This document shows, piece after piece, positions 44,268 through 53,926 of a stretch of 64,000 nucleotides of DNA (positions are counted from its first letter, which is position 1; each line of letters opens with the position of its first letter). This DNA comes from Vicinamibacterales bacterium (GTDB lineage: Bacteria > Acidobacteriota > Vicinamibacteria > Vicinamibacterales > 2-12-FULL-66-21). The position numbers and the translations under genes were made by a program. The DNA is taken from contig DASXLB010000005.1 of assembly GCA_036496585.1 (NCBI GenBank), positions 42,361 to 106,360 of the forward strand, given 5' to 3'. The notes under the pieces were generated by a model, which saw only the letters and a program-made list of their open reading frames with translations, ran no database searches and had not been told where the DNA came from.

Positions 44268-47117
44268 GTGGGGGCCTATTTGACAGTTCTTCTGTGCAGC
44301 GCCACCCGGTTGGCCTCCGCTACCGCCGCCTGTCTCGCGGTGTGCTCGATCGCGGCCGACCCGAGGTTGTCCGCTGCCGCGCAGACCGTCACCGCCACGA
44401 CGGGCGCGATCAACGGCGTCGTGACGGACGGCACGAAAGCGGTCTTGCCCGGCGTGGCCGTGAGCCTGTCAGGACCGGCCTTGATGACGAGCCGCACGGT
44501 GATCTCCGACGAGACCGGTGGCTATCGTTTTTCTGCCGTCCCCACAGGCGACTACGCGGTCACCTTCGAACTCCCCGGTTTCGAGACCAGTGTCCGCGAC
44601 GGCATTCACGTCGGACTCGGCTTCACGGCGACTGTCAGCGTTGAGCTGCACGCAGGGCGCGTCAGCGATACGGTTACGGTGAACGGCTCGCCCGTGGTGG
44701 ATGTCTCGTCCACCCGCGTCACGACGCATTTCGACAGCGAGAAGCTGGCCAGCCTGCCCGGGGCGCGCGACGTGTTTGCGCTCCTCGCGAACACGCCCGG
44801 CGTGGCGATGTCGAAGATGGACGTCGGCGGGAACAACGCGCTCAGCCTGCTGGAGTACACCGCCTATGGCCTTCGAGCCGCCACAGGTGTGAACCGAAAC
44901 GAGGTCGAAGGCATTCGCGTCGGTGGAGCCAACGGGTCGAACGACAATTACCTCCCCGACTTTGCGTCTTTTTCCGAGATTGCGATCACTGCCGTCGGGC
45001 ACACGGCTTCCATGCCTGTACCTGGCACCCTGGGTCAGTACGTGAGCAAATCCGGGGGCAATGCGTATCACGGCGGCATCTATGCGGATTTCCAGAACGA
45101 GGCGTGGGAAGCGACCAACATCGACGATGACCAGATCGCCCGCGGTGTGGCGGGTGGTCCCGGCCTCGATGTCCGGGACGTGAACCGTCTGCAGCAGTTC
45201 AGGGACTTCAACGCAGACCTCGGCGGATACCTGAGAAAGGACAAGGCGTGGTGGTACGCGGCGTACCGATCAACGGCGGTTGAACAGCAGTCCGCCTGGC
45301 TGCTGGACGCGCCGGGTGCGCTGACGGCCGTGGTCGGGACCGGTAAGGTCACCTACCTGCTGTCTCCGCGGCAGAAGCTCGTCGGATACGTGCAGCACCA
45401 GGTGTTTGAGCAGCCGAGTTTCTTCGCCTTTGGCGCGAGTCAGCCGATTCAGACCAGCGATGCGTTGCCACACAACAGGTTCCTGGCGACCGTGTGGAAG
45501 ACGGAGTACAACGCCGCGGTGTCCGACGCGCTTTTCGTCGAAGTGCGCGTCGGCAGTTATCACGCCGACACGGCGCTGACGTCCAAGAGCACGGCGCCGC
45601 GGATTGCGGACGTGGGTGCCAACACGGTCAGCGGCGGCACCCTGGCGTTTGGGCGAATCATCAACCGGCCCCAGGTGAACGGGTCCCTGAGTTTCCAGAA
45701 GACTGGTTGGGGCGGCAGTCACACCTTGAGGATCGGTGGCGAGTACATGCTCGACAAGGTCGTGTCGCCGACGAATGGATACGACAACCCGTGCAACTGC
45801 GTCTCGACGCTGAACAACGGTGTGCCCGTGCAGGTGCAGATCCTGCTGGGCCCGAACGTGTCGAAGAACAACCTGGCGACATCGGCCGCGTTTGTGGACG
45901 ACACATGGCGCCTCAATCGAGCTGTCACGCTGTCGCTGGGAGTGCGCCTGGATCGCTACCAGCCGATCCTCCCCGATCAGGAAGGGCCGACCGGGCAGAC
46001 GTTTCCGGCCATTGACCCGGTCCTCACGTTCAGCAACTGGGGCCCGAGGGTGGGCATGAGCACCGATCTCACCGGCGACGGCAAGACCGTCCTGAAACTT
46101 CAGTACGGAAGGTTCTGGGTCTATCCGGCGCCGATTTTCACCGCGGCGGTCAATCCCAATGCATCCGGCTGGTCGCAGACCTATCTGTGGACCAGCGACG
46201 CCAATGCGAACGGCCGCTGGGATCGTGGCGAAGAAGGACGATTGATTGCCGTATCGGGCGGAAGCAGCACCACCAGGCTCGACCCTGACATCAGCAACAC
46301 CTCCGTCGATCAGGGCAGTGCCTATCTCGAACGCGAGGTGGCGCCGAATGTTGCCCTGCGGACGGGTGTCGTGCTGAACGCCAGGCGTCAGCCGTACGGG
46401 ACGATCAACGTCAGCCGCCTGCTCGCGGCGTACTCGGTACCCGTGGCGATTGTTGATCCGGGACCTGACGGGCAACTCGGTTCCGCCGATGACGGCGGGA
46501 CCCTGAATGCCTACAACTTGTCGGCCGCGGCCCTGAGCGCGGCGCCCGTGAATCTGACTACGAACCTGCCTGACAGCAACAGCGAGTACTACACCTGGGA
46601 AATCACCGCGACGAAACGTCAGACCGGGCGCTGGTCGCTGCTGGCGAGCTTCACGGAGACGTGGAGCCATGAGGCTGCCCTCGGAACGGGGAATGACTTC
46701 ACGCCGAACGCCCTGATCAACGCCTCGGGGACGCAGGTGAGATTCAAGACATGGCAAGCCAAACTGAACGGGACAGTGAACCTGCCGTGGGGGCTTCGCG
46801 TCGTCCCCGTCATGCGGCACCAGTCCGGCCAGCCGTTCGCCCGCACGTTTGTACAGGTGCTCAACTATGGGAGCGCCACGATCAAGGCGGAGCCGATCAC
46901 GGCCAGCCGGACGCCAGACATCACGCTCCTTGACGTGCGAACAGAGAAGGTGTTTCGAATCAATACCGTGCGCTTGACCGGGTTTTTCGACGTCTATAAC
47001 CTGCTGAACACGAATGCTGAGCAGACGTTGAGCACCAGCTCGGGCGGCTCATGGTTGCGACCAACGGCGATCACGGGGCCCCGAATCCTCCGGATCGGTG
47101 CCCGATTGGACTGGTAG
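44268..47117 (+). CDS. TonB-dependent receptor with N-terminal carboxypeptidase-regulatory-like domain
   Basis: 949 residues from GTG 44268 (start uncertain). Signal peptide, then a carboxypeptidase-regulatory-like Ig fold (about 48-125: 'GAINGVVTDGTKAVLPGVAVSL' shortened, 'PTGDYAVTFELPGFE'). A plug domain and a beta-barrel ending in 'GPRILRIGARLDW' (terminal aromatic) follow. This is the Acidobacteria/Bacteroidetes-type outer-membrane receptor for large substrates. No TonB box could be assigned. A GATAGT hexamer at 44250 is a possible -10. It lies directly upstream of the kinase gene. Confidence 0.88.
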   Translation: MGAYLTVLLCSATRLASATAACLAVCSIAADPRLSAAAQTVTATTGAINGVVTDGTKAVLPGVAVSLSGPALMTSRTVISDETGGYRFSAVPTGDYAVTFELPGFETSVRDGIHVGLGFTATVSVELHAGRVSDTVTVNGSPVVDVSSTRVTTHFDSEKLASLPGARDVFALLANTPGVAMSKMDVGGNNALSLLEYTAYGLRAATGVNRNEVEGIRVGGANGSNDNYLPDFASFSEIAITAVGHTASMPVPGTLGQYVSKSGGNAYHGGIYADFQNEAWEATNIDDDQIARGVAGGPGLDVRDVNRLQQFRDFNADLGGYLRKDKAWWYAAYRSTAVEQQSAWLLDAPGALTAVVGTGKVTYLLSPRQKLVGYVQHQVFEQPSFFAFGASQPIQTSDALPHNRFLATVWKTEYNAAVSDALFVEVRVGSYHADTALTSKSTAPRIADVGANTVSGGTLAFGRIINRPQVNGSLSFQKTGWGGSHTLRIGGEYMLDKVVSPTNGYDNPCNCVSTLNNGVPVQVQILLGPNVSKNNLATSAAFVDDTWRLNRAVTLSLGVRLDRYQPILPDQEGPTGQTFPAIDPVLTFSNWGPRVGMSTDLTGDGKTVLKLQYGRFWVYPAPIFTAAVNPNASGWSQTYLWTSDANANGRWDRGEEGRLIAVSGGSSTTRLDPDISNTSVDQGSAYLEREVAPNVALRTGVVLNARRQPYGTINVSRLLAAYSVPVAIVDPGPDGQLGSADDGGTLNAYNLSAAALSAAPVNLTTNLPDSNSEYYTWEITATKRQTGRWSLLASFTETWSHEAALGTGNDFTPNALINASGTQVRFKTWQAKLNGTVNLPWGLRVVPVMRHQSGQPFARTFVQVLNYGSATIKAEPITASRTPDITLLDVRTEKVFRINTVRLTGFFDVYNLLNTNAEQTLSTSSGGSWLRPTAITGPRILRIGARLDW

Positions 47118-47163
47118 CCGTGCCGAGTGCCGTGCCTGACCCACGGAGGTCGAACTCGAGCTC

Positions 47164-49023
47164 ATGAGTTGGGTCACTATCATCTGGTCGATGGTCGGGT
47201 CCGCGTGTTTCACGTTGGCCGCGATCTATTTTCTCGTCTGGTATCGGAACCGCGCCGCGTGGCCCCACTTCCTCTTCGCCGTGACGGCGGCCTCGACGAC
47301 GGCGTACGCGTTCTGTGAACTGCGGGTGATGCTGGCGCAGACGCCAGCTGAGTTCCTGACCGCGATGCGCTGGGTGCAATTGGTGTCGTTCTTCCTCTTC
47401 GTGTCCATCACGTGGTTCGTCCGGATCTATCTGCGGGCCGGGCGAACCTGGTTCGCATGGACGGTCACCGGCCTTCGCACGTTCTACATGCTGCTCTCGT
47501 TCCTGGCCGGACTCAACGTCAACTATCGTTCCGTCACGAGTCTGCCCCACGTCCGGTTTCTGGGAGAATCCGTGAACGCCGTTGGCGCAGGCGTCCGCAG
47601 TTATTGGACCCTGTTCGGCCATTTTGCCGTCTTCCTGATTCTGGTCTTTGTCGTGGACGCCAGCATCATGACGTGGCGGCGCGGCGACCATCGCCAGGCG
47701 CGCATGATCGGTGGCGGTGTCGTGTTCTTCTTTTCGGCCGGACTGTTGACTTCCTCGGTGGCGTTTTGGGGGATCGTCCAGGCGCCACTTCTCGTCAGCC
47801 CGTGGTACCTGGGACTGGTCGTGGTCATGGGATACGAGTTAAGCCGGGATCTGCTCCGCGCCTCTCAACTCGTCCGCGAACTCCAGGTGAGCGAGGCCGG
47901 ACTCCGCGAAAGCGAGGCGCGGATGACCCTGGCCGTCGAGGCCGGGGATCTCGGCATCTGGGTCTGGGACCTCGTGCGGGGCGACATCTGGGCGACCGAC
48001 TCGTGGCGGGCGCTGTTTGGCTTCGCGGAGTCGGAGCGGCTGGCATTCGATGACGTGCTCGAGCGGCTGCATCCGGACGATCGCGAACTCCTCCAGCAGG
48101 CGCACGCGATGGCAGTCGCGGGCTCGAGTGGTGGCAGATACCAGACCGAATATCGGTTGATCCTGCCGGATGGCCGGACTCGCTGGATCGTGTCCCAGGG
48201 CCGCGTCGAGTTCGACGCCACCGGCCGGCCGCTCGTCATGCGAGGCACGTCTCGCGAGGTCACCGCGCGGAAACTCGCCGAAGCGGAGACCCAGCGCCTC
48301 CAACAGGAGATCGCCCACGCCGGACGCGTCTCGATGATGGGACAGCTCGCGTCTGGACTGGCGCACGAGATCAACCAACCGCTCGCCGCGATCCTGCGTA
48401 ACGCGGAAGCCGCGGAGCTGTTCCTGCAGCACCCTTCGCCGGATCTCGACGAACTCCGTGCGATTCTGGTCGACATCCGCCACGACGACGAGCGCGCGGG
48501 TCAGGTCATCGACCGCATGCGCGGGCTGCTCAAGCGGCAGACGCTCGACGCGCGACAGCTCGACGTGAGGGCGCTCGTCGGCGACGTCGCGGCCCTGGTG
48601 CGCGTCGATGCGGCGACGCGCCGAGTGAAGCTGGACGTGGACGTCTCGGGCGATCTGCCGGCCGTCTGGGGCGACCGCATCCATCTGCAGCAGGTGCTGC
48701 TCAACCTCATCCTCAACGGCATGGACTCGCTGAGCGCCGCCGGCCGGGACGATCGACGCGTGTCCGTGACCGCGCGGTTCAATGGCGCGCAGACCGTCGT
48801 GATCGCTGTCGGCGACAACGGCCCGGGCATCCCCGCGGACACGCTGGCGCGGGTCTTCGACCCGTTCTACACGACGAAGCCGAACGGGATGGGCATGGGG
48901 CTGGCGATCTCCCGCACGATTGTCGAAGCGCACGGTGGCCGGTTGTGGGCGGAGAACGCCAGCGACGGTGGCGCGGCGTTCCGTTTCACCGTACCGATCG
49001 CACGTGAGGCGAGCGCGGCATGA
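47164..49023 (+). CDS. Membrane sensor histidine kinase, FixL-like
   Basis: 619 residues. About seven N-terminal membrane helices (1-225), a PAS domain (about 255-375, PAC end 'TRWIVSQGRVEFDATGRPLV'), a HisKA with the phospho-acceptor His401 (GLAHEINQPLAAI), and a HATPase with N box 'NLILNGMDSL', G1 'DNGPGIP' and G2 'GMGMGLAIS'. Closest in plan to FixL/TodS-type kinases that pair with FixJ-like regulators. No haem-PAS signature is visible. No regulator is adjacent; the FixJ-like gene at 54.5 kb is the natural partner. Confidence 0.92.
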   Translation: MSWVTIIWSMVGSACFTLAAIYFLVWYRNRAAWPHFLFAVTAASTTAYAFCELRVMLAQTPAEFLTAMRWVQLVSFFLFVSITWFVRIYLRAGRTWFAWTVTGLRTFYMLLSFLAGLNVNYRSVTSLPHVRFLGESVNAVGAGVRSYWTLFGHFAVFLILVFVVDASIMTWRRGDHRQARMIGGGVVFFFSAGLLTSSVAFWGIVQAPLLVSPWYLGLVVVMGYELSRDLLRASQLVRELQVSEAGLRESEARMTLAVEAGDLGIWVWDLVRGDIWATDSWRALFGFAESERLAFDDVLERLHPDDRELLQQAHAMAVAGSSGGRYQTEYRLILPDGRTRWIVSQGRVEFDATGRPLVMRGTSREVTARKLAEAETQRLQQEIAHAGRVSMMGQLASGLAHEINQPLAAILRNAEAAELFLQHPSPDLDELRAILVDIRHDDERAGQVIDRMRGLLKRQTLDARQLDVRALVGDVAALVRVDAATRRVKLDVDVSGDLPAVWGDRIHLQQVLLNLILNGMDSLSAAGRDDRRVSVTARFNGAQTVVIAVGDNGPGIPADTLARVFDPFYTTKPNGMGMGLAISRTIVEAHGGRLWAENASDGGAAFRFTVPIAREASAA

Positions 49024-49057
49024 CGCCGACCGAGCGCATCGTCACAAGCTCTCCGGG

Positions 49058-49465
49058 CTACGTTCTGTCATGGACAATGAAGCGACGCGCAATCCGGGTG
49101 ACCGGGCCTCTGATCATGAGGTAGGGAACGAATGCCAGGACGGCGGCGACGATCAGCGCCTGCCCCGGGTACACCCAGCGATAGACGATCACGTCGTAAA
49201 TCACATCGAGAACGATTGCGACGATGAACACTTTGCCCACATCCTTCCATCCCTGCCGTCGGAGATCGTGGCGTGCGTCGGCGTTGATGAAGATGGCCCA
49301 GAAGACAAAGGGTGGCCGCTTCTCGCGGGCGTCTCGCAATCCGGCACGCACTGCCATGATGGTCGCCACTGCAGGCTGCACGAGCAGGCGGAAGTGGAAC
49401 GGCCCGTCAGCGCGGCCGATGAGCATCTCCCACACGCGAGCGAAGAACTCCTGGGCCGTCATCAA
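49058..49465 (-). CDS. Small membrane protein, unknown
   Basis: 135 residues with two or three hydrophobic segments ('LLVQPAVATIMAVRAGL', 'VFIVAIVLDVIYDVIVY', 'ALIVAAVLAFVPYLMI'). The central charged 'DARHDLRRQGWKDVGK' is polar. Six bases from the Rieske gene on the same strand, so it probably shares the VOC/BKACE operon. No family recognised with confidence. Confidence 0.75.
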   Translation of the reverse strand: MMTAQEFFARVWEMLIGRADGPFHFRLLVQPAVATIMAVRAGLRDAREKRPPFVFWAIFINADARHDLRRQGWKDVGKVFIVAIVLDVIYDVIVYRWVYPGQALIVAAVLAFVPYLMIRGPVTRIARRFIVHDRT

Positions 49466-49470
49466 CTCGT

Positions 49471-49803
49471 TCAGGGAAGCTGGCTGGGTGACGGAGACTC
49501 CAGCGCGATCATGATCGTCCCGTCTACGACCTTCACTGGATACGTCGCGACGCCGTAGACGGGAACGTGCAGCGTGCTTCCCGTTGTCACGTCATATCGC
49601 CAGCCGTGCGCGCGACAGGTGACCACCTTGCCGTCGAGGGCGCTGCCGCCGAGCGACATGCCCTGATGCAGGCACGCATCAGCGATGGCGCAGATGGTGC
49701 CGTCGACGTTGAACAGCGCGACGTCCGCGTTACCGACAGTGACGACGGTGCCGGCGCCGCAGGGGAGCTGCTCCAGTCGCGCCACTTCCACGAAATCCGA
49801 CAT
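49471..49803 (-). CDS. Rieske [2Fe-2S] ferredoxin
   Basis: 110 residues from ATG 49803. Both cluster boxes are present: CLH (Cys44, His46) and CRAH (Cys63, His66) in 'VTCRAHGWRYDVTTG'. Resembles the small ferredoxins of aromatic dioxygenase or nitrite-reductase small-subunit type. The electron acceptor is not in the window; the BKACE and VOC genes lie upstream in the same direction. Upstream in-frame codons to 49887 are not conserved-looking. Confidence 0.92.
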   Translation of the reverse strand: MSDFVEVARLEQLPCGAGTVVTVGNADVALFNVDGTICAIADACLHQGMSLGGSALDGKVVTCRAHGWRYDVTTGSTLHVPVYGVATYPVKVVDGTIMIALESPSPSQLP

Positions 49804-49901
49804 GGCAATTCCCCTCAACGTGCAACGCGTTTCAGCTCCTCGGCCAGGATGGGATGCCGAGATTGGTTGCATGTACGCTCCGCACAACGCAAAGCGGCGC
49901 G

Positions 49902-49930
49902 GTCCCGCTCTCCTTTTGGGAGGGCGGGAC
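49902..49930 (-). terminator. Hairpin after the BKACE gene
   Basis: GTCCCGC...CTCC pairs with GGAG...GCGGGAC around AAAA (minus strand); no T-run, so more likely attenuation or mRNA processing between BKACE and Rieske. A hairpin of different sequence sits at the same place after the broken BKACE copy (55699-55725). Confidence 0.5.
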
Positions 49931-49939
49931 TTCTGATCG

Positions 49940-51082
49940 CTACGTTTTGGCGAGCGCCGGCGGCGGCGTCATGCAGTACGCCATCGGGTGCGAGTCGGAG
50001 ATCTGGTGCTGGACGCTCTTCTTGCCGTCGGTTTCCCAGACCACGAAGCCGCGATCGTCATCGCCGCGATTCGGCGGCATGCCGAGATTCTTCAGCGTTT
50101 CGTCGACGCTGTCGTACCAGACGCCGATCTTCATGATCTTGCGCGCTTCCTCAGCCGTCGCAATCTTGCGGCCGAATCGCTCGCTGAGCTCCACGGCCGC
50201 CTTGATCTGGTCGATCGACGTCATGCGCTGACGCTTGCTGTTCCAGAGGTTGTCCTCGATGCCGACGCGCACGTGCTGCCCCAGGATGATCGCCATCGGC
50301 TGGGCGACCGCATTGATCCGCATGCCGGCCCAGAAGGTGACAATCGCCCCCTGCGGTTCGCGCTGGAGCCAGTGCATCCAGTCGAACGGATTGTGGCCGC
50401 ACCCTCCGCCGCCATACATGGTGATGTTCGTATTCAGCGGGCCCATGTACGCGCCATGGCGGATCAGCCGCTCCACGATCTCGAGCTGGTGCACATGCGC
50501 GAGCGTGAAGTAGGGCTGGATCTTGTGCGCTCGCAGGCGCTTCAGGTGCTCCAGGTAGAAGGCCGGACCAGCGTCGGTGAACATGCCGGCATATGCCGCG
50601 ATTACCTTCGGATCCTCGAGATGCGTCCCTTTCACATCGTCCTCGGTCCACATCTGCGTGATGTCGAACATGGAGGTGCCGATCGCCACCGTCACGGTTT
50701 CCGGCGCCGGCGTGATTTCAGCGAGCATGTGGCGCGTGTCGTAGTCGAGCCACTTTGCCTTGGCGCCATCGCTCTTGGGCGAGAATGCTATCGAGCCGCC
50801 GACCTGGATGATCATCTTCGGGCAGGCCTCCGTGAGGCGCTGCATCATGAAGTTGTAGTGTTCGATGTCCGCGGAGAGGTGCCCGGTCGCAGGGTTGCGC
50901 ACGTGGAGGTGCAAGACCCTGGCGCCGGCATTGTAGCAATCCACCGCCGACTGGACCTGCTCGTCCCAGGTCACGGGGATGTCGGGCGCATCGCCCGGCA
51001 GCCACGTCGGGCCGTACGGCGCTGCGGTGATGATCAGCGGTTGCATGTTCTCGGGATACAGCGCGTCGTCTGTGTAGCGCAT
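49940..51082 (-). CDS. BKACE family beta-keto acid cleavage enzyme (DUF849)
   Basis: 380 residues. 'IIITAAPYGPTWLPGDAPDIP'-like start, 'VLHLHVRNPATGHLSADIEH' (metal-binding HxH), 'MIIQVGGSIAF' and 'VRVGIEDNLWNSK' (Glu/Asp site). BKACE enzymes cleave 3-keto acids with acetyl-CoA and Zn2+; the specificity is unknown here. A 31-bp gap links it to the VOC gene. A deletion-derived copy of its C-terminus lies at 55.5 kb. Confidence 0.92.
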   Translation of the reverse strand: MRYTDDALYPENMQPLIITAAPYGPTWLPGDAPDIPVTWDEQVQSAVDCYNAGARVLHLHVRNPATGHLSADIEHYNFMMQRLTEACPKMIIQVGGSIAFSPKSDGAKAKWLDYDTRHMLAEITPAPETVTVAIGTSMFDITQMWTEDDVKGTHLEDPKVIAAYAGMFTDAGPAFYLEHLKRLRAHKIQPYFTLAHVHQLEIVERLIRHGAYMGPLNTNITMYGGGGCGHNPFDWMHWLQREPQGAIVTFWAGMRINAVAQPMAIILGQHVRVGIEDNLWNSKRQRMTSIDQIKAAVELSERFGRKIATAEEARKIMKIGVWYDSVDETLKNLGMPPNRGDDDRGFVVWETDGKKSVQHQISDSHPMAYCMTPPPALAKT

Positions 51083-51112
51083 GGACTTTTCTCCTGGTGT
51101 CAGTTGCTGTCT

Positions 51113-51511
51113 CTAGCCCAGTTCGTCTGGTTCGGGCAGCGGCATCGCCAACGGGTCGGCCTGCCAGATGGCGAAGATGTTTCCCTCGGGGTCTGAAACG
51201 ACGGCGTACCACGCGGTTTTCGGGACAGCGGTTTTCGGTCGCACAATCGCACCGCCGAGTTCCGTGATCCCATCGACGGTTCGATCGAGCGAGTCGACGT
51301 GGACGTAGTGCACCCAGCTGCGCGGCCCCGGGATCGGCCGGAACAGCAGCCCGCCGCCGATGCCGTTGGACTTTCCGGCGCCAGTGTCGATGCGCCAGTA
51401 GTCGATGCCCGACGCCTTGTTGATTTGCCATCCGAGCAGCGCCTGGTAGAACTGCGCGAGCTTCGCCGGCTCCTCGGCGTAAATCTCGAAGTGCGTCACT
51501 GAACTGGTCAT
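51113..51511 (-). CDS. VOC family protein (glyoxalase/dioxygenase fold)
   Basis: 132 residues, one complete VOC module: 'TSSVTHFEIYAEEPAKLAQF', 'YRIDTGAGKSNGIGGGL'-type region and 'WYAVVSDPEGNIFAIWQAD'. Small VOC proteins bind a metal and a small substrate, or are catalytically silent. First gene after promoter copy 3, ahead of BKACE. Confidence 0.9.
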   Translation of the reverse strand: MTSSVTHFEIYAEEPAKLAQFYQALLGWQINKASGIDYWRIDTGAGKSNGIGGGLLFRPIPGPRSWVHYVHVDSLDRTVDGITELGGAIVRPKTAVPKTAWYAVVSDPEGNIFAIWQADPLAMPLPEPDELG

Positions 51512-51535
51512 CTGGTGTCTCCGGGTGTTGCGGCG

Positions 51536-51582
51536 AATATATGGCGCGACGCGCTACGCCGACTACTGCCCTTAGGGGCAGG
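51536..51582 (-). promoter_or_regulatory. CCCCTAAGGG-type promoter, copy 3 (possibly bidirectional)
   Basis: Minus strand CTGCCCCTAAGGGCAG, TAGTCGGCG, then TATATT; 27 bp between box and -10. On the plus strand a TTAGACTGC at 51604 lies 25 bp from the same palindrome and 11 bp before ATG 51621, so the box may serve both directions. Confidence 0.85.
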
Positions 51583-51620
51583 ATCGGGGTCGAAGGTCAG
51601 CGGTTAGACTGCGGGCGATC

Positions 51621-52547
51621 ATGTTCCCCAAACCTCCACTCATCCTGCTGCTGGCGGCGCTCTGCGCGATGCGCGCCTCCGCGCAGGAGCTCGAGCCGCG
51701 CGCCTACTCATCCTCCCCAATCGGCACCAACTTCCTTCTGGTGGGCGTCGGCCGGTCGAGCGGCGATGTCGTCTTCGACCCGACCGTGCCTATCACCGAC
51801 GTTCATGCGGACATCAACGCAGCCACGCTCGGCGCTGGACGTACATTCAGTCTGGTCGGGCACCTGGTGCTGGCGACGGTCGCCCTCCCTTATGTGTGGG
51901 GAGAGATCACGGGCAAGGTCTTTGAAGCGGCCGCAAGCACCACCCGTTCCGGCCTTGGGGATGCGCGGATGAAAGTCTCGGTGACTCTGCATGGCACACC
52001 GGCTCTGACGCCGCCCGCATTCGCGAAGGCCCCGCGGCGGACGAACATCGGCACTAGCCTTACCGTCGCGGCGCCCTCGGGCCAGTACTACGGCGACAAA
52101 CTGATCAACATCGGCACGAATCGCTGGGCGTTCAAACCCGAGGTGGGTCTGTCTCGCCCAATCGGCCGCTGGACTCTTGACGTCTCGGGCGGAGCCTGGC
52201 TCTTCACGACGAACGATCAGTTCTATCAGGGGGATTCGATACGCACGCAGGACCCGCTGTTCGTCGTCCAGGGGCACGCCAGCTACAACGTCACCCGGCG
52301 AGCCTGGGCCGCGGTGGACGCCACGTGGTATGGCGGCGCCGACGTTCGCGTGGATGGCGGCCCGCCATCCGCCAGGCAGAACAACGCCCGTCTCGGCGCT
52401 ACGCTGGCGCTGCCGATCGGAAGTCGCCAATCAATCAAGCTCGCGTACAGCGCCGGCGCGTCGACGCGAACTGGTGCCGATTTCACGACGGTGGCCGTCG
52501 CTTGGCAGTACCTCTGGTTCGATCGGACTTCACCGAACCGACCCTAG
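51621..52547 (+). CDS. Outer-membrane transporter, phenol-MetA type (putative)
   Basis: 308 residues. Signal peptide ending ASAQ, then alternating amphipathic strands: 'VGVGRSSGDVVFDP', 'GLGDARMKVSVTLHG', 'TSLTVAAPSGQYYGDKLINIG', and final 'VAVAWQYLWFD' with an aromatic near the end. Matches the PF13557-like 'MetA-pathway of phenol degradation' outer-membrane family. Divergent from the VOC operon across promoter copy 3. Confidence 0.8.
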   Translation: MFPKPPLILLLAALCAMRASAQELEPRAYSSSPIGTNFLLVGVGRSSGDVVFDPTVPITDVHADINAATLGAGRTFSLVGHLVLATVALPYVWGEITGKVFEAAASTTRSGLGDARMKVSVTLHGTPALTPPAFAKAPRRTNIGTSLTVAAPSGQYYGDKLINIGTNRWAFKPEVGLSRPIGRWTLDVSGGAWLFTTNDQFYQGDSIRTQDPLFVVQGHASYNVTRRAWAAVDATWYGGADVRVDGGPPSARQNNARLGATLALPIGSRQSIKLAYSAGASTRTGADFTTVAVAWQYLWFDRTSPNRP

Positions 52548-52603
52548 CAGGAGGGCTTTCTGATTGTGCGTGAAACGGGCGCGGCGGCCTGCACCACGCC
52601 CGC

Positions 52604-53920
52604 TCAGAATCCGAATTGGGCCCGCCCCTGGAACACGTTGAACCGCCCTCGCTGTCCGTCGCGATCCAGGATGCCGTGCCCGTAGTTGAACTCGATCCGC
52701 CAGTGCTCTTCCGGATACCAGGAAATCGCGCCCGTCAACCGCGACATCACGCCCCCGTCAACGGCACCATCGGTCAGATCGACGTAGGAATACCGTCCCG
52801 ACACTTCCCATGCGCCGGTCCCGACGTGGCCAAAGCCGAACGGCGAGCGCGGCTTGAACTTGCTGACGTAGTGTCCATCCTCGCGGTTGAAGGTTCGGTG
52901 CTCGCCGGTCAGGAAGTGCGACGCGCCCACGAACCCGCCGTAAAAGAGCGGATTGCCAACGGTCGGCGCATTGACGGGCGTCAGCATCAGCTCGCCAAAC
53001 ACCTGCGTCGGCCCGCTCATCGCCATCAACTCGAACTGCGTGGTAGTGGAATGATTCCCCTCGAATTTCGTCGTGTCCACGAAGTACGGAGCCTGGTTGG
53101 TCTCCGGCCGGCTGCGGTACTGGAGTGTTCCGTCGGTCTTCTCTTTGTAATAGACCCCGCCCGCGACGCTCACGACGGTCTGGTCCGCATCACGATCGAC
53201 GGGCACGAACTCGAACCGGCCCGTGTATTGACTCCCGTTGGCTGAGAAGGAGCGGTCGTTCATGAACCAGTCGTTGAACGCGCCGGCCGAATATGTCGCG
53301 CGGCCATTGGCGAACGAACGGTGCAGACGCAGGCCGATGTTGCGCTGCGGGATGAACGCGTTGGCCGCGCCGCTGCGCTCCATGAAGATCCAGTCGGCGC
53401 CGGGCATGATCCACTCCTGGGATACCCCGACCTTCTGCCTCCCGACCTTCACGCTCCCCAGCCACGACGTGAGCGGGATGTCTACGGCGATGTCCATCCA
53501 GGAAAATTTGGCGTCCGGCTCCGCGTCCAGGCCGTTGTAGTTGGTACCGACGAAGTAGGTCCACGGCTTTGGAAACTTGATTTGCCCAGAGATATAGAAC
53601 CGATCGGCGCGAGGCTCCCCTTTGGCTGGCACGTGGCCGACCTGCTGCTCGTTGGTGCTGTCCTGGGTCATGGCCATGCCGTCGAACATCAGCATCCAGC
53701 CCCATTTCGCACTGATCGCCTTGTTCTCGAACGAGAGCCACGTTTCCTCGAACGACTCCTTCTTCTCGGGCGGGGGCGGCTGGGCCTCGGCCGCGGCATG
53801 CGCGGGTGCCGGCGTCCCGCTGTTCGCCGAGGACGGCAACGCTGTTGTCTGCGCCGTGAGCGCCGCATTTGCCCAGAGCAGCATCGTCGACAGCGCGGCG
53901 ATCCGCACGCGGTAAGTCAC
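52604..53920 (-). CDS. OprP/OprO-type porin
   Basis: 438 residues. Signal peptide, a short Pro/Glu-rich linker, then barrel strands including 'GWMLMFDGMAMTQDSTNEQ', 'WLGSVKVGRQKVGVSQEW', and a C-terminal Phe ('FQGRAQFGF'), as expected for outer-membrane insertion. Phosphate-selective porin O/P family, though substrate choice varies. It follows DUF202 by 6 bp, sharing promoter copy 4. An inverted fragment of its 3' end lies at 55.24 kb. Confidence 0.9.
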   Translation of the reverse strand: MTYRVRIAALSTMLLWANAALTAQTTALPSSANSGTPAPAHAAAEAQPPPPEKKESFEETWLSFENKAISAKWGWMLMFDGMAMTQDSTNEQQVGHVPAKGEPRADRFYISGQIKFPKPWTYFVGTNYNGLDAEPDAKFSWMDIAVDIPLTSWLGSVKVGRQKVGVSQEWIMPGADWIFMERSGAANAFIPQRNIGLRLHRSFANGRATYSAGAFNDWFMNDRSFSANGSQYTGRFEFVPVDRDADQTVVSVAGGVYYKEKTDGTLQYRSRPETNQAPYFVDTTKFEGNHSTTTQFELMAMSGPTQVFGELMLTPVNAPTVGNPLFYGGFVGASHFLTGEHRTFNREDGHYVSKFKPRSPFGFGHVGTGAWEVSGRYSYVDLTDGAVDGGVMSRLTGAISWYPEEHWRIEFNYGHGILDRDGQRGRFNVFQGRAQFGF

Positions 53921-53926
53921 GCGGAC

